From Phytophthora colocasiae (Eukaryota > Oomycota > Peronosporomycetes > Peronosporales > Peronosporaceae): 64,000 bases of DNA. Below are positions 32,157-43,604 of the stretch, one piece after another. Position 1 is the stretch's first letter. Each line of letters starts with the position of its first letter. The notes below the pieces were generated by a model. The model saw only the letters and a program-made list of their open reading frames with translations. It had not been told where the DNA came from and searched no databases. The stretch covers positions 434,001-498,000 of the forward strand of contig JAGKQI010000028.1 in assembly GCA_018806915.1 (NCBI GenBank), given 5' to 3'. The position numbers and the translations under genes were made by a program.

Positions 32157-33720
32157 ATGGAAACTACCACGAATTACCCAGTTGTGTTGATTCATGGGGT
32201 TTTCGGGTATGGAACTCGTCGTCCTCTGTGGAACTCCTGGTCTCCATATTGGCCAGAAGAAGCTCTGGCCAACATGAATCGCAATCACCTCATTGTAGAC
32301 GTGGGGGCGTTATCGTCCGACCACGACCGAGCCTGTGAAGCCTTCTACCAGTTGTTTGGAGGTCGAGTGGACTATGGAGAAGAGCACAGTCTTGCAGCAG
32401 GCCACAATCGATTTGGAGCCACGTACGAAGCTCCGTTACACCCCAATTGGAGTCAAGACAACCCCGTCCATCTTGTCGGCCACAGCTTCGGAGCTACCAC
32501 CGCTCTGGAACTGTATCAACTCTTATGTATCGACTTCTTTCAGGTCGGAAGCGATCATCGCTGGGTTGTCAGTTTGGTCTCCATCGCTTGGTCCTCTCAC
32601 TGGTTCGACTGTGACGCATCTCTTCGGGCTCAACGACCTTCAAATGGTACCGTATTCACTCGGACACTTCATTGGAGCTGTACTGGGCGTTTGGTTTAAG
32701 TTGCACACAGATTGGCCAATGTTCAGTCAAGTCTTTGACTTTCGGATGCCTCAATGGCAGTGTGTGAGCTCATTTCGAGAGATTTTGTCACCTTATGGGC
32801 GAATCAACAGTTCAACTGACCTGGCGGTCTTCAATATCCTTCCAAGAGAGCGAATGGAGCGTAATGCACGGTTAATCCACATGGACAAGATCTTCCTCGT
32901 GTCCGTGGCAACATCCAGCCATGTAACGATACCTCGGGTTGAAATTGCGCTTGTGGTTTGTGTAGGTGTCTTCACAATTGCTGCTACTATTGGCGTTTTC
33001 AGTAGAAACGCTGCCTTGACGAGCTTGTCGGTGTTGGTCGTGTTACTTTCTCTTCCGATGCTGCGACGACGTCTTCAAGCTCTGGATTACGCCTCGATCC
33101 CTTCTCTTTACGCTCTTGTGCTGGTCATGAGGCCTCATGTTCGCTCTCTCCACATGATCTTCGACGGTTTTGATCGAACTCTGTGGGGTGAATATGACAG
33201 TGCTGCGAATCTCCACTCCATGCTACGGCCGTGGGCTTCTGCAATCTACAACAAGTCCGACAGTGACACGGAATCGACTGCGTCCACATCCTCGTCCTCT
33301 TCGTTGGAAATGCTCCAACCCACAATGAAAGCGTCTGTGGATTTGCATGTGGAAGATGAGAGGCACATCAACCAAGAAGACAGACACAACTGGATCCAAC
33401 GGATAGTGCCAACTTCTCTGAACTCCGACGTGGAATCTGGTACGTTCACCGTGTCGAGAGGAACCACCTGGCTGGGACGCACTTTGACAGCGACTCACCA
33501 GCACTGTTTCAACGGCTCTTTCGAGTCCTGGCAAGCCAATTTGAGGCGAACCCTACCTTGTCTCCATGACGGAATGCTCAAAAACTTTTCTCTAATTGAC
33601 GTTAGCAGCGGAAGATCAGCGAATATATGTACAAACCCTTTGTCACCTTGCCTTCTCTTCTGTCCCTACAGTCTGAGGGTGTCTCACTCCTGCACTTCTC
33701 GCCCCTCGATCGAGTCGTAA
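32157..33720 (+). pseudogene. Lipase-like alpha/beta hydrolase with one frameshift
   Basis: From the ATG at 32157 the protein has a typical lipase start (YPVVLIHGVFGYG) and the nucleophile elbow GHSFGATT (about 32480). The frame then shifts: an extra T near 32588-32589 moves the coding sequence (GPLTGSTVTHLFGLNDLQMV) into another frame that runs to 33720. The shorter duplicate at 30537 lacks this T, which supports a single-base insertion here. Downstream are a hydrophobic stretch (about 32935-33060) and a His/Asp-containing C-terminal region. The resemblance is to bacterial and eukaryotic true lipases with a long C-terminal part. The last 30 codons read into sequence shared with the duplicated kinase flank, so the natural end may lie earlier. 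It is either a pseudogene or a sequencing error. Confidence 0.8.
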
Positions 33721-33845
33721 GCATTGTATCAATACACACGCAACCCAATGCTCTTGTCGCCTCGAATTCTCCAACCTTCTTTCTTTCCCTCCTGTGCTAT
33801 TGACTCCCGCTTCCATCCTTTGTTTTTTGTACGACACCGACCTTG

Positions 33846-35701
33846 TTACATGTTGTGGTGCCGCACGCGGCCACTTCCTCGTGCAGGGCTGCGGCCCGGA
33901 AGGCCGTCCTGCAGATACGAATCCTCCGTGTACGTGAAGCCCTTGAACGGATCGTTGCCCGTCAGACTGCTACCGTACGCGTTGGCACCGGGTCGTCGTC
34001 CCATAGCCATCGCCATACCGCGCACGTGGTTGTCCGGACTCACAACAGGCATATCTGTGAACTCGCGGTCGAACTGGGACGTGTCAAGCGCACCCGAGAA
34101 CGTAGGGCGCCAAGGAGGAGGCAACTGACCTGTAGCAAGCGCGTCCCACTTGATCTCTGCGAAAAACGGGTGGTTCTTGATCTCACCGGCGTCAGTAGGG
34201 CCCGTTCCCAAGCGCTGCGTCGGATCACGTTCGAGCAGCTTCTTCAGCAGGTCCTTAGCGTTCGGCGACAGATACTTGGGGAAGCTCAGATCACCCTTGC
34301 GGATCTTTTCGAAAAGACGGTCACGGTCGCGGCAGTAGAACGGCGGTAGACCCGTGAGCATTTCATACAGCAATGCGCCAAGAGACCACCAGTCCACCGC
34401 TCGACCGTGGCCGGAGCGGTTTAAAATCTCTGGCGCAAGGTACTCGGGGGTTCCGCAAAATGAATTCGCGCCTGAGAAGTCGTCTTGAATACCCTCCTTG
34501 GAGAGCCCAAAGTCCGTCAACCGGATATGTCCATTCTCGTCGAGCAAAACGTTCTCGGGCTTCAAATCGCGGTAGATGACGTCCAAGTTGTGAACGTATT
34601 CAATCGCCAACGTAATTTCTGCCGCGTAGAAGCGTGCGCGGTGCTCTGGGAATCGCTGCACCTTGCCAAGGTGGAAGAACAGCTCGCCTCCAGCGCAGTA
34701 GTCGAGCACGAAGTACAATTTCTCCGACGTCTGGAAGGCGTAGTTGAGTCCCACAATGAACGGGTGACGAACGTAGCCGAGCACGTGTCGTTCCGTACGT
34801 GTGTGTTCCACCTGATTGCGTTTGATAATGTTTTCCTTACGTAGCACCTTCATAGCGTAGATAAGTCCAGTGTCACGCTTGCGCACCAACAGTACTTTGC
34901 CGAAGCTGCCCTTGCCAATGACTTTGATCATCACAAAGTCCTCGAGCGTAACCTTTTCGCTACGTTTCTTCTGCGCTTCAATCTGCTGCTGGTGCTGCAT
35001 CTGAGTCTCCTCCAGAAGCGTCTGTTGGTCCAGCCCAGCGCCTGACATGTCCGTGTTGTAGTCGAACTGGAACATCTACATACGACAGTAACAACCACCA
35101 TCAGAACTAGTTTCGAACCGTTGGGAAACTGACAATAGACCATCACTCACGTCGTCATCATGCAGCTCGTCATGAGAGCGAGGGTCGTCGTCCGTGGTGG
35201 AGTCGAACATCTCGTCCATGTCAAGATCTCCGATATTTCCTCCGCGTGCAGCTGCAGCTGGTACAGCCATGCCAGCACTTTGCAGACCAGGAGGAGGAAC
35301 ATTAGCGTCGGCGCTTACAAAGTCCACGAACACGTGTGATTGGTAGATGGGCGGATGCTGCAGCAACTGCATGATCCACATGCTCAGGTCGACGCGCGCC
35401 TTCTCCACGGAGTCTGGGAAGCGCAGATCAAACATACGAGGTGGACAAGCTGGAACAGCCTGGCCGAAGATCATGGAGAGCTGCTGGCCGAGCCGCTGGA
35501 AGGCCTCGAACGGTCTGTACACCGTCCATGAGCTGCCTCCGCCTTGCTGCACTGTACCGAGGAAAACCTAAGGATCCAGAGAGCGGTGAGCAACACGCGA
35601 GGGCGCAAAAGAGAGAGGAGACGCAGGCCTACCACGCAGTCGGGTTGCGCGCCGTCGCGCACCACGCCGAAGCCCGTGATGAGCACGCTGAGCGTCGCCA
35701 T
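33846..35701 (-). CDS. PX domain-containing AGC protein kinase (SGK3-like)
   Basis: Three exons: 35701-35633, 35567-35151 and 35075-33846, with introns of 65 and 75 bp that keep frame, giving about 571 residues. The N-terminus is a PX-type phosphoinositide-binding domain (VYRPFEAFQRLGQQL; ACPPRMFDLRFPDSVEKARVDL). The kinase domain starts near residue 205 (VIGKGSFGKVLLV) with AMKVLRKE, YRDLKPENVLL, LTDFGLSKEG and the activation loop SFCGTPEYLAPE. An AGC C-terminal tail (QFDREFTDMPV) and hydrophobic motif (DPFKGFTY) are present. PX plus AGC kinase recalls SGK3/CISK, so endosomal recruitment by PI3P is a reasonable inference. Start MATLSVLITGFG was chosen because it makes the PX first strand. 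The 3' end is duplicated at 27861-28334. Confidence 0.92.
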
Positions 35702-36224
35702 CGCGTCGCCGTCCGGTCGCTGGGAAATGAGCTAGTGACTGGACTGGGCGATGGCAAATCTGATTTCGATTGGGATTGGTCAAAATGAAGGCCAATCAGA
35801 GACATGGATTGGATGAAACAATACAGTTGCACATACGTTTTGTGCTCAAGGCAGTGCAAAGTTGCTGATAATTTTACCAGTGAACTGTACAGTATTAACA
35901 GTACCAGAAGCTGTGAAGCTCTCCATTACATCTGCAGCCCATCGAATTTCGTCTTCATTCTCGTCGTTGAACACTCGTGGGATTTGGTGCAATAGAACCC
36001 GTCTACAGCAAGTAATGGCTAACTTCGTGGCGTCGTGTCGTTCGGTTGCATGTTGCAGTGCAGCCAGCGACTAGCCAAGCGTGACAAGCTGCTACAGCAC
36101 AGGATCGTCCACAAGGCACTGCATTTGGCAGCAGCAGGGACCGTTGCCCCATTCACTCTTGTCTTACACCGTCTCAATCAGCCATCTGGACTGTGCTGCA
36201 CATGGTGCCCGTTACACAACAACG
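35702..36224. other. Intergenic region, no gene seen
   Basis: About 520 bp between the start of the PX-AGC kinase and the end of the next minus-strand gene. No frame here looks coding. It should contain the kinase promoter; AT-richer sequence lies at about 35840-35960. Confidence 0.6.
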
Positions 36225-37193
36225 CTAGTCGTTCTTCTTTTCGGTCTTGGTCTTCTGGGTTGGCGGCTTGTCTGACTTGCTTGTCTTGATTGGCTTGTCA
36301 TTCTCGTCGACTAACTCCCAGACGTCACTCGAGCGACGGCGCGGTTTGGGCGCTGGGATCGGATTGCGTGTGTTATACATGACTAATACGCCTGCTGCGA
36401 CCAAAGCCATTCCTCCAGCCAGCAGCCACTTGGCCATTGTCGGTTTGTTTTGCACTCGCTTGGCCTCGCGCTCCAGCATCGCCGCTGTCGGCTGGATGGA
36501 CAGTCGCATCACCCGATTGTTTCTCTGTCCTCTCGACGGCTCCTTCTCACTTAGTTCCCAAGCTGCCACCAGCGAAAAGCGTTCTACCACCACAACCACA
36601 CAAGTAAGTACCAAGGTAAAGCAACCTCTCCCAACAGTATACAAGATCTACGTACTTTCAGCATCGAACAGCAATTGCACTTCATAGCTGAGAGGTACCT
36701 CCTCTCCTTCCTTCTCAAGTTTCCTGGTGCCCGTGCCTGTCTTAGCTGGAACGCCACTCCTGGGGTCCTTCTTGGCTCTTAGCACCAGCTCCACATAGTA
36801 GTCTGTGGTTTTGATGGGGGCCTTAGGCTCCTGTTCGCTAAAGCCCGACAGAATGTAGCCCTGGGCGTATCCGTGACGTTGAATCTCCTTGAATGCACGT
36901 CTAGCTAAATCAATCTGCAGCGCAAATTCAAGGTCTTGAGCTTGGATCTCGTCCATACTCTGTCGTTGGGTTTCTACGGTATCTGCAGGTTCCTGCAGCT
37001 TGGCGTTGTCCTGAGCGCGTTCCTTAGCGAGCGTCTCGAACTCAGCAGCCGTCAATTCCCGCGTGGAGCCATCGGACAGCGTCACAGTGACAGGTTGGTC
37101 CGCATCCAGCTGCAGCTTCAGGTCTGCAGCAGTCACCACTGAAAGCACCAGGAAGCCCAGCAGCAGCCATAAGCGCAGCATCATCGCTGTCAT
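36225..37193 (-). CDS. Single-pass membrane protein with signal peptide, unknown family
   Basis: Two exons, 37193-36656 and 36583-36225, are joined across a 72-bp GT..AG intron and give about 298 residues. Alternative ATGs lie at 37184 and 37181. The N-terminus is a signal peptide (MLRLWLLLGFLVLSVVTAA). A lumenal or extracellular region of about 190 residues includes YYVELVLRAKKDP and YEVQLLFDAE. One transmembrane helix near the C-terminus (AKWLLAGGMALVAAGVLVMY) is followed by a basic tail ending KKTEKKND-like, which could act as an ER-retention type signal. I infer a type I ER or secretory-pathway protein. No family is recognised. Confidence 0.75.
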
Positions 37194-37333
37194 TGCGCAC
37201 TTCCTGTACACACCAACTATACACCAAATTGCAAAAACTTGTTGAAGTAAAAAAAAATCAGGAAAATATTTTCGAAAAATCAGACAGGAGTGATGGTCGT
37301 TTTGCGATCTTTCATTCCGCATTCGACGACTAC
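37194..37333. promoter_or_regulatory. Compact bidirectional promoter
   Basis: Only 140 bp separate the start codons of the minus-strand membrane protein and the plus-strand C2 protein, so both promoters must lie here. The centre is an A-rich stretch (about 37248-37280, with AAAAAAAATC and ATTTTCGAAAAAT). Confidence 0.65.
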
Positions 37334-37736
37334 ATGGCTGAGGTGGAGACTCCGCGCGTTCGGCTCGTGGTTGTGGGCGCTAGTGGCGTCGGCGAGGGAC
37401 AAGCAGCGGTCTGTGATCCATGTACGTAGTCTTCTAGCCACCAGTGTGACTCTCACTGACGATTCCCCTCTGTGTGAAGACTGCCAGGCGCAATGCGGCG
37501 ACGTTGTCCTGCGTACGGCTGCTAAGGCCAAGACGACGACGCCGGAGTGGACGCAAAACTTCACGTTCGGCGTCAAGAAGCCGCTGGGAGACGCTGTGAA
37601 CTTCAAGGTCTTCGGTCTGAACGAGCGTGGGCGAGACTTGCTACTGGGCAGCACCTCGCTTCAGATTGAAACGTTGACACCTGATACAGAGGTTGACATG
37701 AGAAGAATAGAGGCTGAAGTGGTGAAATCATACTGA
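37334..37736 (+). CDS. Small single C2-domain protein
   Basis: Exon 1 is 37334-37421, a 58-bp intron is 37422-37479, and exon 2 ends at 37736, giving about 114 residues. The protein is almost entirely one C2 domain: RVRLVVVGASGVG (first strand), VCDPYC (calcium-loop type DPY formed across the intron), TTPEWTQNFTFGV and FKVFGLNERGRDLLLGS. Calcium- or lipid-dependent membrane binding is the family role. An alternative third exon is possible: a GT..AG intron from about 37719 to 37762 would replace the last residues with a segment ending LTLLDASEQVR, which better resembles a C2 C-terminus. It sits just before a large multi-C2 gene on the same strand. Confidence 0.72.
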
Positions 37737-37913
37737 TGTAAACTGTGGCTTGTGACTTCAGACGACGCACCAGTTGACGCTGTTGGACGCTTCCGAACAA
37801 GTGCGTTGATATTTGCATGCAGTTTTTTTTATTCAAACTTGGAGTTGATTCGTTGATGCTGTCCATAGGAATGCGGTGAACTAACCGTCAAGGCAACATA
37901 TGAACCTAAATTC

Positions 37914-40900
37914 ATGGCACCGCCGAGGAAAGAAGGAGGTGGGACTCCAAAGAAGAAGCCAACGTCCCCCAAGAAATTAGCAGCTCCAGTGACGACTGAG
38001 GAAAAACCTGCTGCGCAGAATGTTATTTTGGATTCATCTGCTACTGCTCAAGTTACTGAAACACCGGTGGAGATTGAGGAGCCTGCGAAACCTCCGAATT
38101 TTTATGTTGTTACAATCTTGGAGGGCAAAGGACTGCTTGCATGTGACGGTAGCGGCATTGAGGCAACAAGCGACCCCTACGTCCGTATTTCCTGCACGAA
38201 GAATCGATCTCAGCAAACTAAAACACTGCAGCAAACGCTTCACCCGTCCTGGCGACAGAGGTTTTACTTCATGATCACACCTGGAGAGAAACAGCTACTG
38301 GAACTTACCATGGAAGACAGCGACTTGCTGACGAGCGACTTCATGGGTCGATGCGTCATCGACTTAGATGAACTAATGAAACGCTTCAAAGGAGAGAAAC
38401 AGACATTTTGGCTGGCTTTGGAGCAGCAGCCAGACTCCAGGACAAAGGATGTATGTAGCGATTTGAGCCCACAACGCAAGATGAACTATGGCAACGGCAA
38501 AATCTGCCTCGCGATTGCGATGGAGTATATTGATCAGGACATTAGTAGTTTAGAGCAAGGTGAAATTGACAATGTTACTGAAGTTCCGAGCGGCAATGGG
38601 TTACATCGCGGGGGCAAGAATTCCGATGACAATGGTGGAAATGACGGTGGCCAGGGTGGCAATACCAGCGATGAACCCAATGAGGGTGGAGATGACGACG
38701 ACATTGATGCGAGAAGAGAAGAGGCTGAAGCCCAGCGAAAGCAACGGGAAGAAGAGCGACAGAAAATGTTGGCAGAGTTATCCAACGTGCAATTTTTGTC
38801 TGGTGACTACCAGATTAGGGTTCGGATCATTGAAGTGCGCGATCTAAAGCCAATGGACGTCAATGGCTTGTGCGATCCGGTCGTGTCAGTAGAGTGTCTT
38901 GGTCAGCAGCAACACACCGTGGTGAAGCAGAAACAGCTCTCTTGTGTGTTTGACGAGTACCTATACTTCAACTTCAGGAAGTTAGACAAAGATACCGTCC
39001 AGCAAGGTAACATCAAGATTTCAGTTTTTGACGCAGACGGGCCTGGATCATCAGCGAATCGATCTGCGTTCTCTCGAGCGTTCGATGACCTCGTCGGCTT
39101 TTTCTCGGTGGACATTCCTTACGTATATTTCCAGCCGGATCACGAGTTAAAGCGGAAGTGGGTGGCTCTGGTTGGCAGTGGGACAACCAACAGCGACAGT
39201 ATTCAAGGATATGTCCTGTAAGTGCCTCTTCCTGCTTTCACGTATCTGCAAAACTGACTTATCTGTGTTCTGTTTGCAGACTATCACTCGTTGTGTTGGG
39301 CCCTGAAGATAAAATGAAGCTGTATGACCCAGTGGAAGACAAGGACCCGGACGAGCACTTAGTGAAGTCAAAGTCAGATATCAACTCGATGGTGCTCGTA
39401 CCCCCACGCGTAACTCAAAAGCTGAGCTTCTTGGTAATTACGATCTATCGAGCCGAAGAGTTACCCGACATGGACTACAGCATGATGATGAGCGGGGGCA
39501 TCGACGGTTATGTCCGAGCTTACTTTGCGGGCCAAGATGTATTGGAAACTAAGAAGGTGACTGTGAAGGGGAGTGAGAATCTGCACGTGCCATTCAATCA
39601 GGAGCTATGGTTCCCTGTCCTCTTACCCACTATGAGCGACAACATTTTCATCTCGGTATGGGACTGGGATATGACTGTCGATCAGCTCGTCGCCAATGTG
39701 TTGCAACCATTTTCGTTCAAGCAAGTGCAGTGTTATCCCAATCAATTCAAGCATATTTGGGCAAACTTGTACGGCCCCCCAGTCGGGTACGACACCGACT
39801 CCAAACCATTGCAGCTAATGCAGAACCATCCTGCACATGCCAGCACCTATCGCGGACGTCTCTTGATGTCTTTACGCGTTGAAGATGGGTTGCAGTCAGT
39901 GAACGATGAAGCACATGTAAGAAACCTGCTCAATACGTCAGTGTCGCCAAGAATGAAGCGCTACACATTGCGAGCTGCACTCTTTTACGGAACGGAAATT
40001 CCTGTTTTCACGAGTAAAACCAATTGGAATCGAAACACGCGGATGTCGCTAAAAGTCTCTGTGGGTCGTCACTGTGTGGAGAGTTCCCGAGCGGATAATG
40101 TGTCCGGAATTTGCCATTTCAACCAGTACATTGATGCTGTTGATGTGGAGCTTCCTGCAGACCTCGACCAAGTCCCGGATGTTTTTGTCCACCTCATACG
40201 CCAGACAATGAATGAATCACGCTGCATCTGCTTTGCTCGGTTCAAAGCACAAGACCTCTTTTGCCAAGATGAGGAGGCTCTCAAAACGATTGAGCCACCT
40301 CACTGGGTGGTTCTCAGAGAAGATAAAGTCCTGGATGAACTCAAGGACCACGACTTTACTGGAAACGTATTGATGAACCTGCGTCTTGAAGATGCTGATC
40401 AAAAGAACCGCAAAGAGGAGGATGTGGCGCAGCAATGGCGGAAGTACGCCAGCACGACAGTGCAGTATATGAAATATGTGCTGTTCGTTCATGTTTTCCA
40501 GGGGAAATGCTTACCACCAACTGATTATGATGGTCTCTTGGACCCGTACGTGAAAGTAGCTTGCGTTGGTTCTGAGGGTCAGGTCAGCACGCGTATGTCA
40601 ACTCGAGACCCATGCTTTTACGAAACGGTTGTCTTGGACGTTGAACTGCCTCAGAACGAGCAGTTCCTTCCCAAGGTATCGTTGCAGGTTTACGATTGGG
40701 ATCGTTTCGATGCCGACGACTACGTCGGCGGCCTCAAGTTCAGCTTGGGAGACTTCCCCCAGATGTCTTCGTCAGACTATTCGAAGATCCGTGCTAGTGG
40801 TGAATATTCGGCACCTCGTCCGAAGTGGTATCCAATTTGCTACGAAAAACCTGGCGATACTCAAGGCGAGCTATTGTTGTCATTCGATCTCATCAAGAAA

Positions 40901-43483
40901 GACACGCCGGGAGTTATCGTTGAACCTCCTGAGTCTATTCGCCCGCCTGCTGAAGAAGCTTTCATTGAAATTATGTGTTTGGGGTGCCGTGGACTACAAC
41001 CGACAGGATTCATGCCCATAAATACCCCATTTGCGAAGTTTGAGGTTGGAGAAATCACCAAGACAAACCAACCCAAGTTCACAAACCCCTCGTCAAAGCC
41101 AAGTAGCCGCAATCCGAACTTCTTGCAACGAATCGTTATCCCTGTAAAACTGCCGCTTGATTCACTTTTCGCGCCACGGCTCAACATCACCGTTTACGAC
41201 CAGCTCTTAGGCGGATTTTACAAGCCAGTTATTGGAGTTTGCTCGGTGGACTTGGGCAAGAAGATGCCGCTTTCGAATGGTGAATCAAACCCACTATACA
41301 TCGAGGAGTCTGAGAAGTGTATCACTCGCGGAAGTAACCCGTACGTTGACTACGGTGACGATCTCTCAACATTTCCGGGAACAGTTCCGTCTGCTGTTTT
41401 GACCGCCAGATCATCGAGTGTATTAGCTGATACCCAAAGCAAGCCAAAAATGATCGGCACCGCACAAATGTGCTCATCTGGAAGCTTCGGCATTTATGAT
41501 GATGATGACGATGACGAGCTACCCCACTACATGCATCAACGTGAGGTTGTTGAAGGTGAGCTGGAAGATGCGCTCAAGTCTCCGTTTGAGACGTTCACTC
41601 TTTTCCGTGGTGCAATGTCCTCTCGTGACGGGTGTGACTCAAGTGAGCATTCTTCTGACACGTACCGTCCGGTGGGAAAGTTTAAAGGCATCGTGCGCGT
41701 CCTAAATTCACGTGATGAACCACCTCTTTTCGACTTGGACCAGTTCCTCAACCCACAGCCTTACCTTGTTCGCGTGTACGTACTGGATGCGCTCAACTTA
41801 CACCCGAAAGATGGAAACAACCGATGCGACCCGTATTTGCGAGTGAGTCTGGGTGATGGCCTACGTCGTGAGCAAATGTTCAATGACCGTGAGAATTACC
41901 AAGCAGAGACTCTCACGCCGAAATTCCACAAGATGTACGAGTTCAAGGCGGATTTGCCCGGTGCATCTGAACTGAAGCTAGAGCTTCTTGACTACGATTT
42001 TTTTGCCATCCCGACGCTCCCGGTTGGACTGAGTAAGGCGCTTAGTACTGCAGTTGGAACAACCGTGGGTGGCGATGATTTCGTCGGAGCCACACTCATC
42101 GATTTAGAAGACCGATGGTTTGACGCAAAGTGGCAGGAGCTTGGTCTGGCCAAAGAGAGGGCCGAACGCCGCAAGCCTCTTGAAGTTCGCCCGCTATTTG
42201 CACCTTCGAGTACACTTCCACAGGGACATCTTCGTCTATGGGTCGATATCCTTACTGGGGCGGAGATGAACGTGGTGAGACCCTTGGATATTTCGTTGCC
42301 ACCTCCGCAAATGTTTGAAGTCCGTGTTATCGTGTACAAAGCGAAGAATGTAACAGCAGGCGACTTCACAGATCTGAGCGACTTGTTTGTGAAGTGCTGG
42401 CTTCAAAGTCACGATGAGAAATCGCAGAGTACGGACACCCACTGGCGGGCGAAACACGGTCGGGCATCCTTCAATTGGCGTATGAAGTTTGATGTGGAGC
42501 TACCGATCGATCCAGAGAAGGAAGCAGATCGTGGATACCTTCACTTCCAGATGTGGGACCGCGATGTAGTCTATGACGACTGCCTTGCCGATGCAGTAGT
42601 GGATTTAACGTCGTTCTTGAAGACAGCTTTTAAGACTAAGCAGACAGTGAACGTGTTTGCCAAGCCAAAGCCAATTCGCATCCGAGGCTCTGAAAGTATG
42701 CCATATGGAGGAACATCACGTCGCGGAGGGTACTCTTCTACAGAAGATGCAACTTCTGCGGCTCGTATGAGGTCTCCTCGCTCTGGTGAAGTCGTTATTT
42801 CCATTGACGAAGAAGAAAGGAAGGACAGGAAGCCGTTGCTTTCTGGAAATGACATTGATGACGATGAAGAAACAGAGTCGGAGGACGTGGATGCTGATAT
42901 GGAAAATGCTGAGTCGCTCGTCAAGTCATTCATGCATCGCCTTGGCATGGGAGAAGACCCTGAAGATGCCAGCTGGCTCACGATGACAACTCGCGATTCA
43001 CACACAGGCGACCGTATCCGTGCGGGTGAGCTGCTGATATCGGTGGAGATCTTGCCCAAGCATCTAGCAGACGTGCGGTCGGCTGGACTGGGTCGTGGAG
43101 AGCCTAACAATTTCCCATTCCTACCGGAACCTGCTGACCGTCTTCACCTTTCGGCAATGTGGAATCCGTGCTACGTGCTAGAGGCGCTGATGGGACCCAA
43201 GTACTACCGGGCTTTTGCCTCGTTCTTCCTCTGCACTGTCTTCTTTATGCTTGTGCTGTTCGCAGGGCCGCTTATCAATGTGCTCCTTACGCTCTTTGAG
43301 CTGATACCGAACCCGTTCGGCCTCATTTTCTTCTTCGTTGCAGTGGGGTTAATCATGGCTACTCTCGTCTATCTTCTCTATCGCTGTCGCCGAGCGATCA
43401 TCCGAGCAACAGGTGGTGGGGACGACTTCAACTCATCCAAGAGCACCAAGAGCAGACGCAAGGCCCGCCGTGCTCTGCGCTAA
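37914..43483 (+). CDS. Ferlin-like multi-C2 transmembrane protein
   Basis: Exon 1 is 37914-39217, the intron 39218-39279 (62 bp), exon 2 39280-43483, giving about 1835 residues, close to ferlins of other eukaryotes. There is a Lys/Pro-rich N-terminus. At least seven C2 domains follow, with clear starts near 38100 (FYVVTILEGKGLLACDG), 38810 (IRVRIIEVRDLKPMDV), 39420 (LSFLVITIYRAEELPDM), 40470 (YVLFVHVFQGKCLPPTDY), 40960, 41760 (YLVRVYVLDALNLHPKDG) and 42315 (FEVRVIVYKAKNVTAGDF). An acidic/Gly-rich linker lies between the first two. A C-terminal hydrophobic anchor (43205-43390) ends in a short basic tail. Several C2 domains keep the DPY/DP and WD(W/R)D calcium-loop acids. Family role is calcium-regulated vesicle fusion; in oomycetes zoospore exocytosis is a plausible but untested setting. 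Confidence 0.9.
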
Positions 43484-43604
43484 ACAGTTTGTTATAGCGC
43501 GTTCATGTTTTCTATCGTAGGGAATTTATTGTCAAAATGCAAGGGAGGTGAATTCATGTTTGAACGTCTGTCAGATCTGGCTTGGAAGGTATGTGTTGCC
43601 TGGC

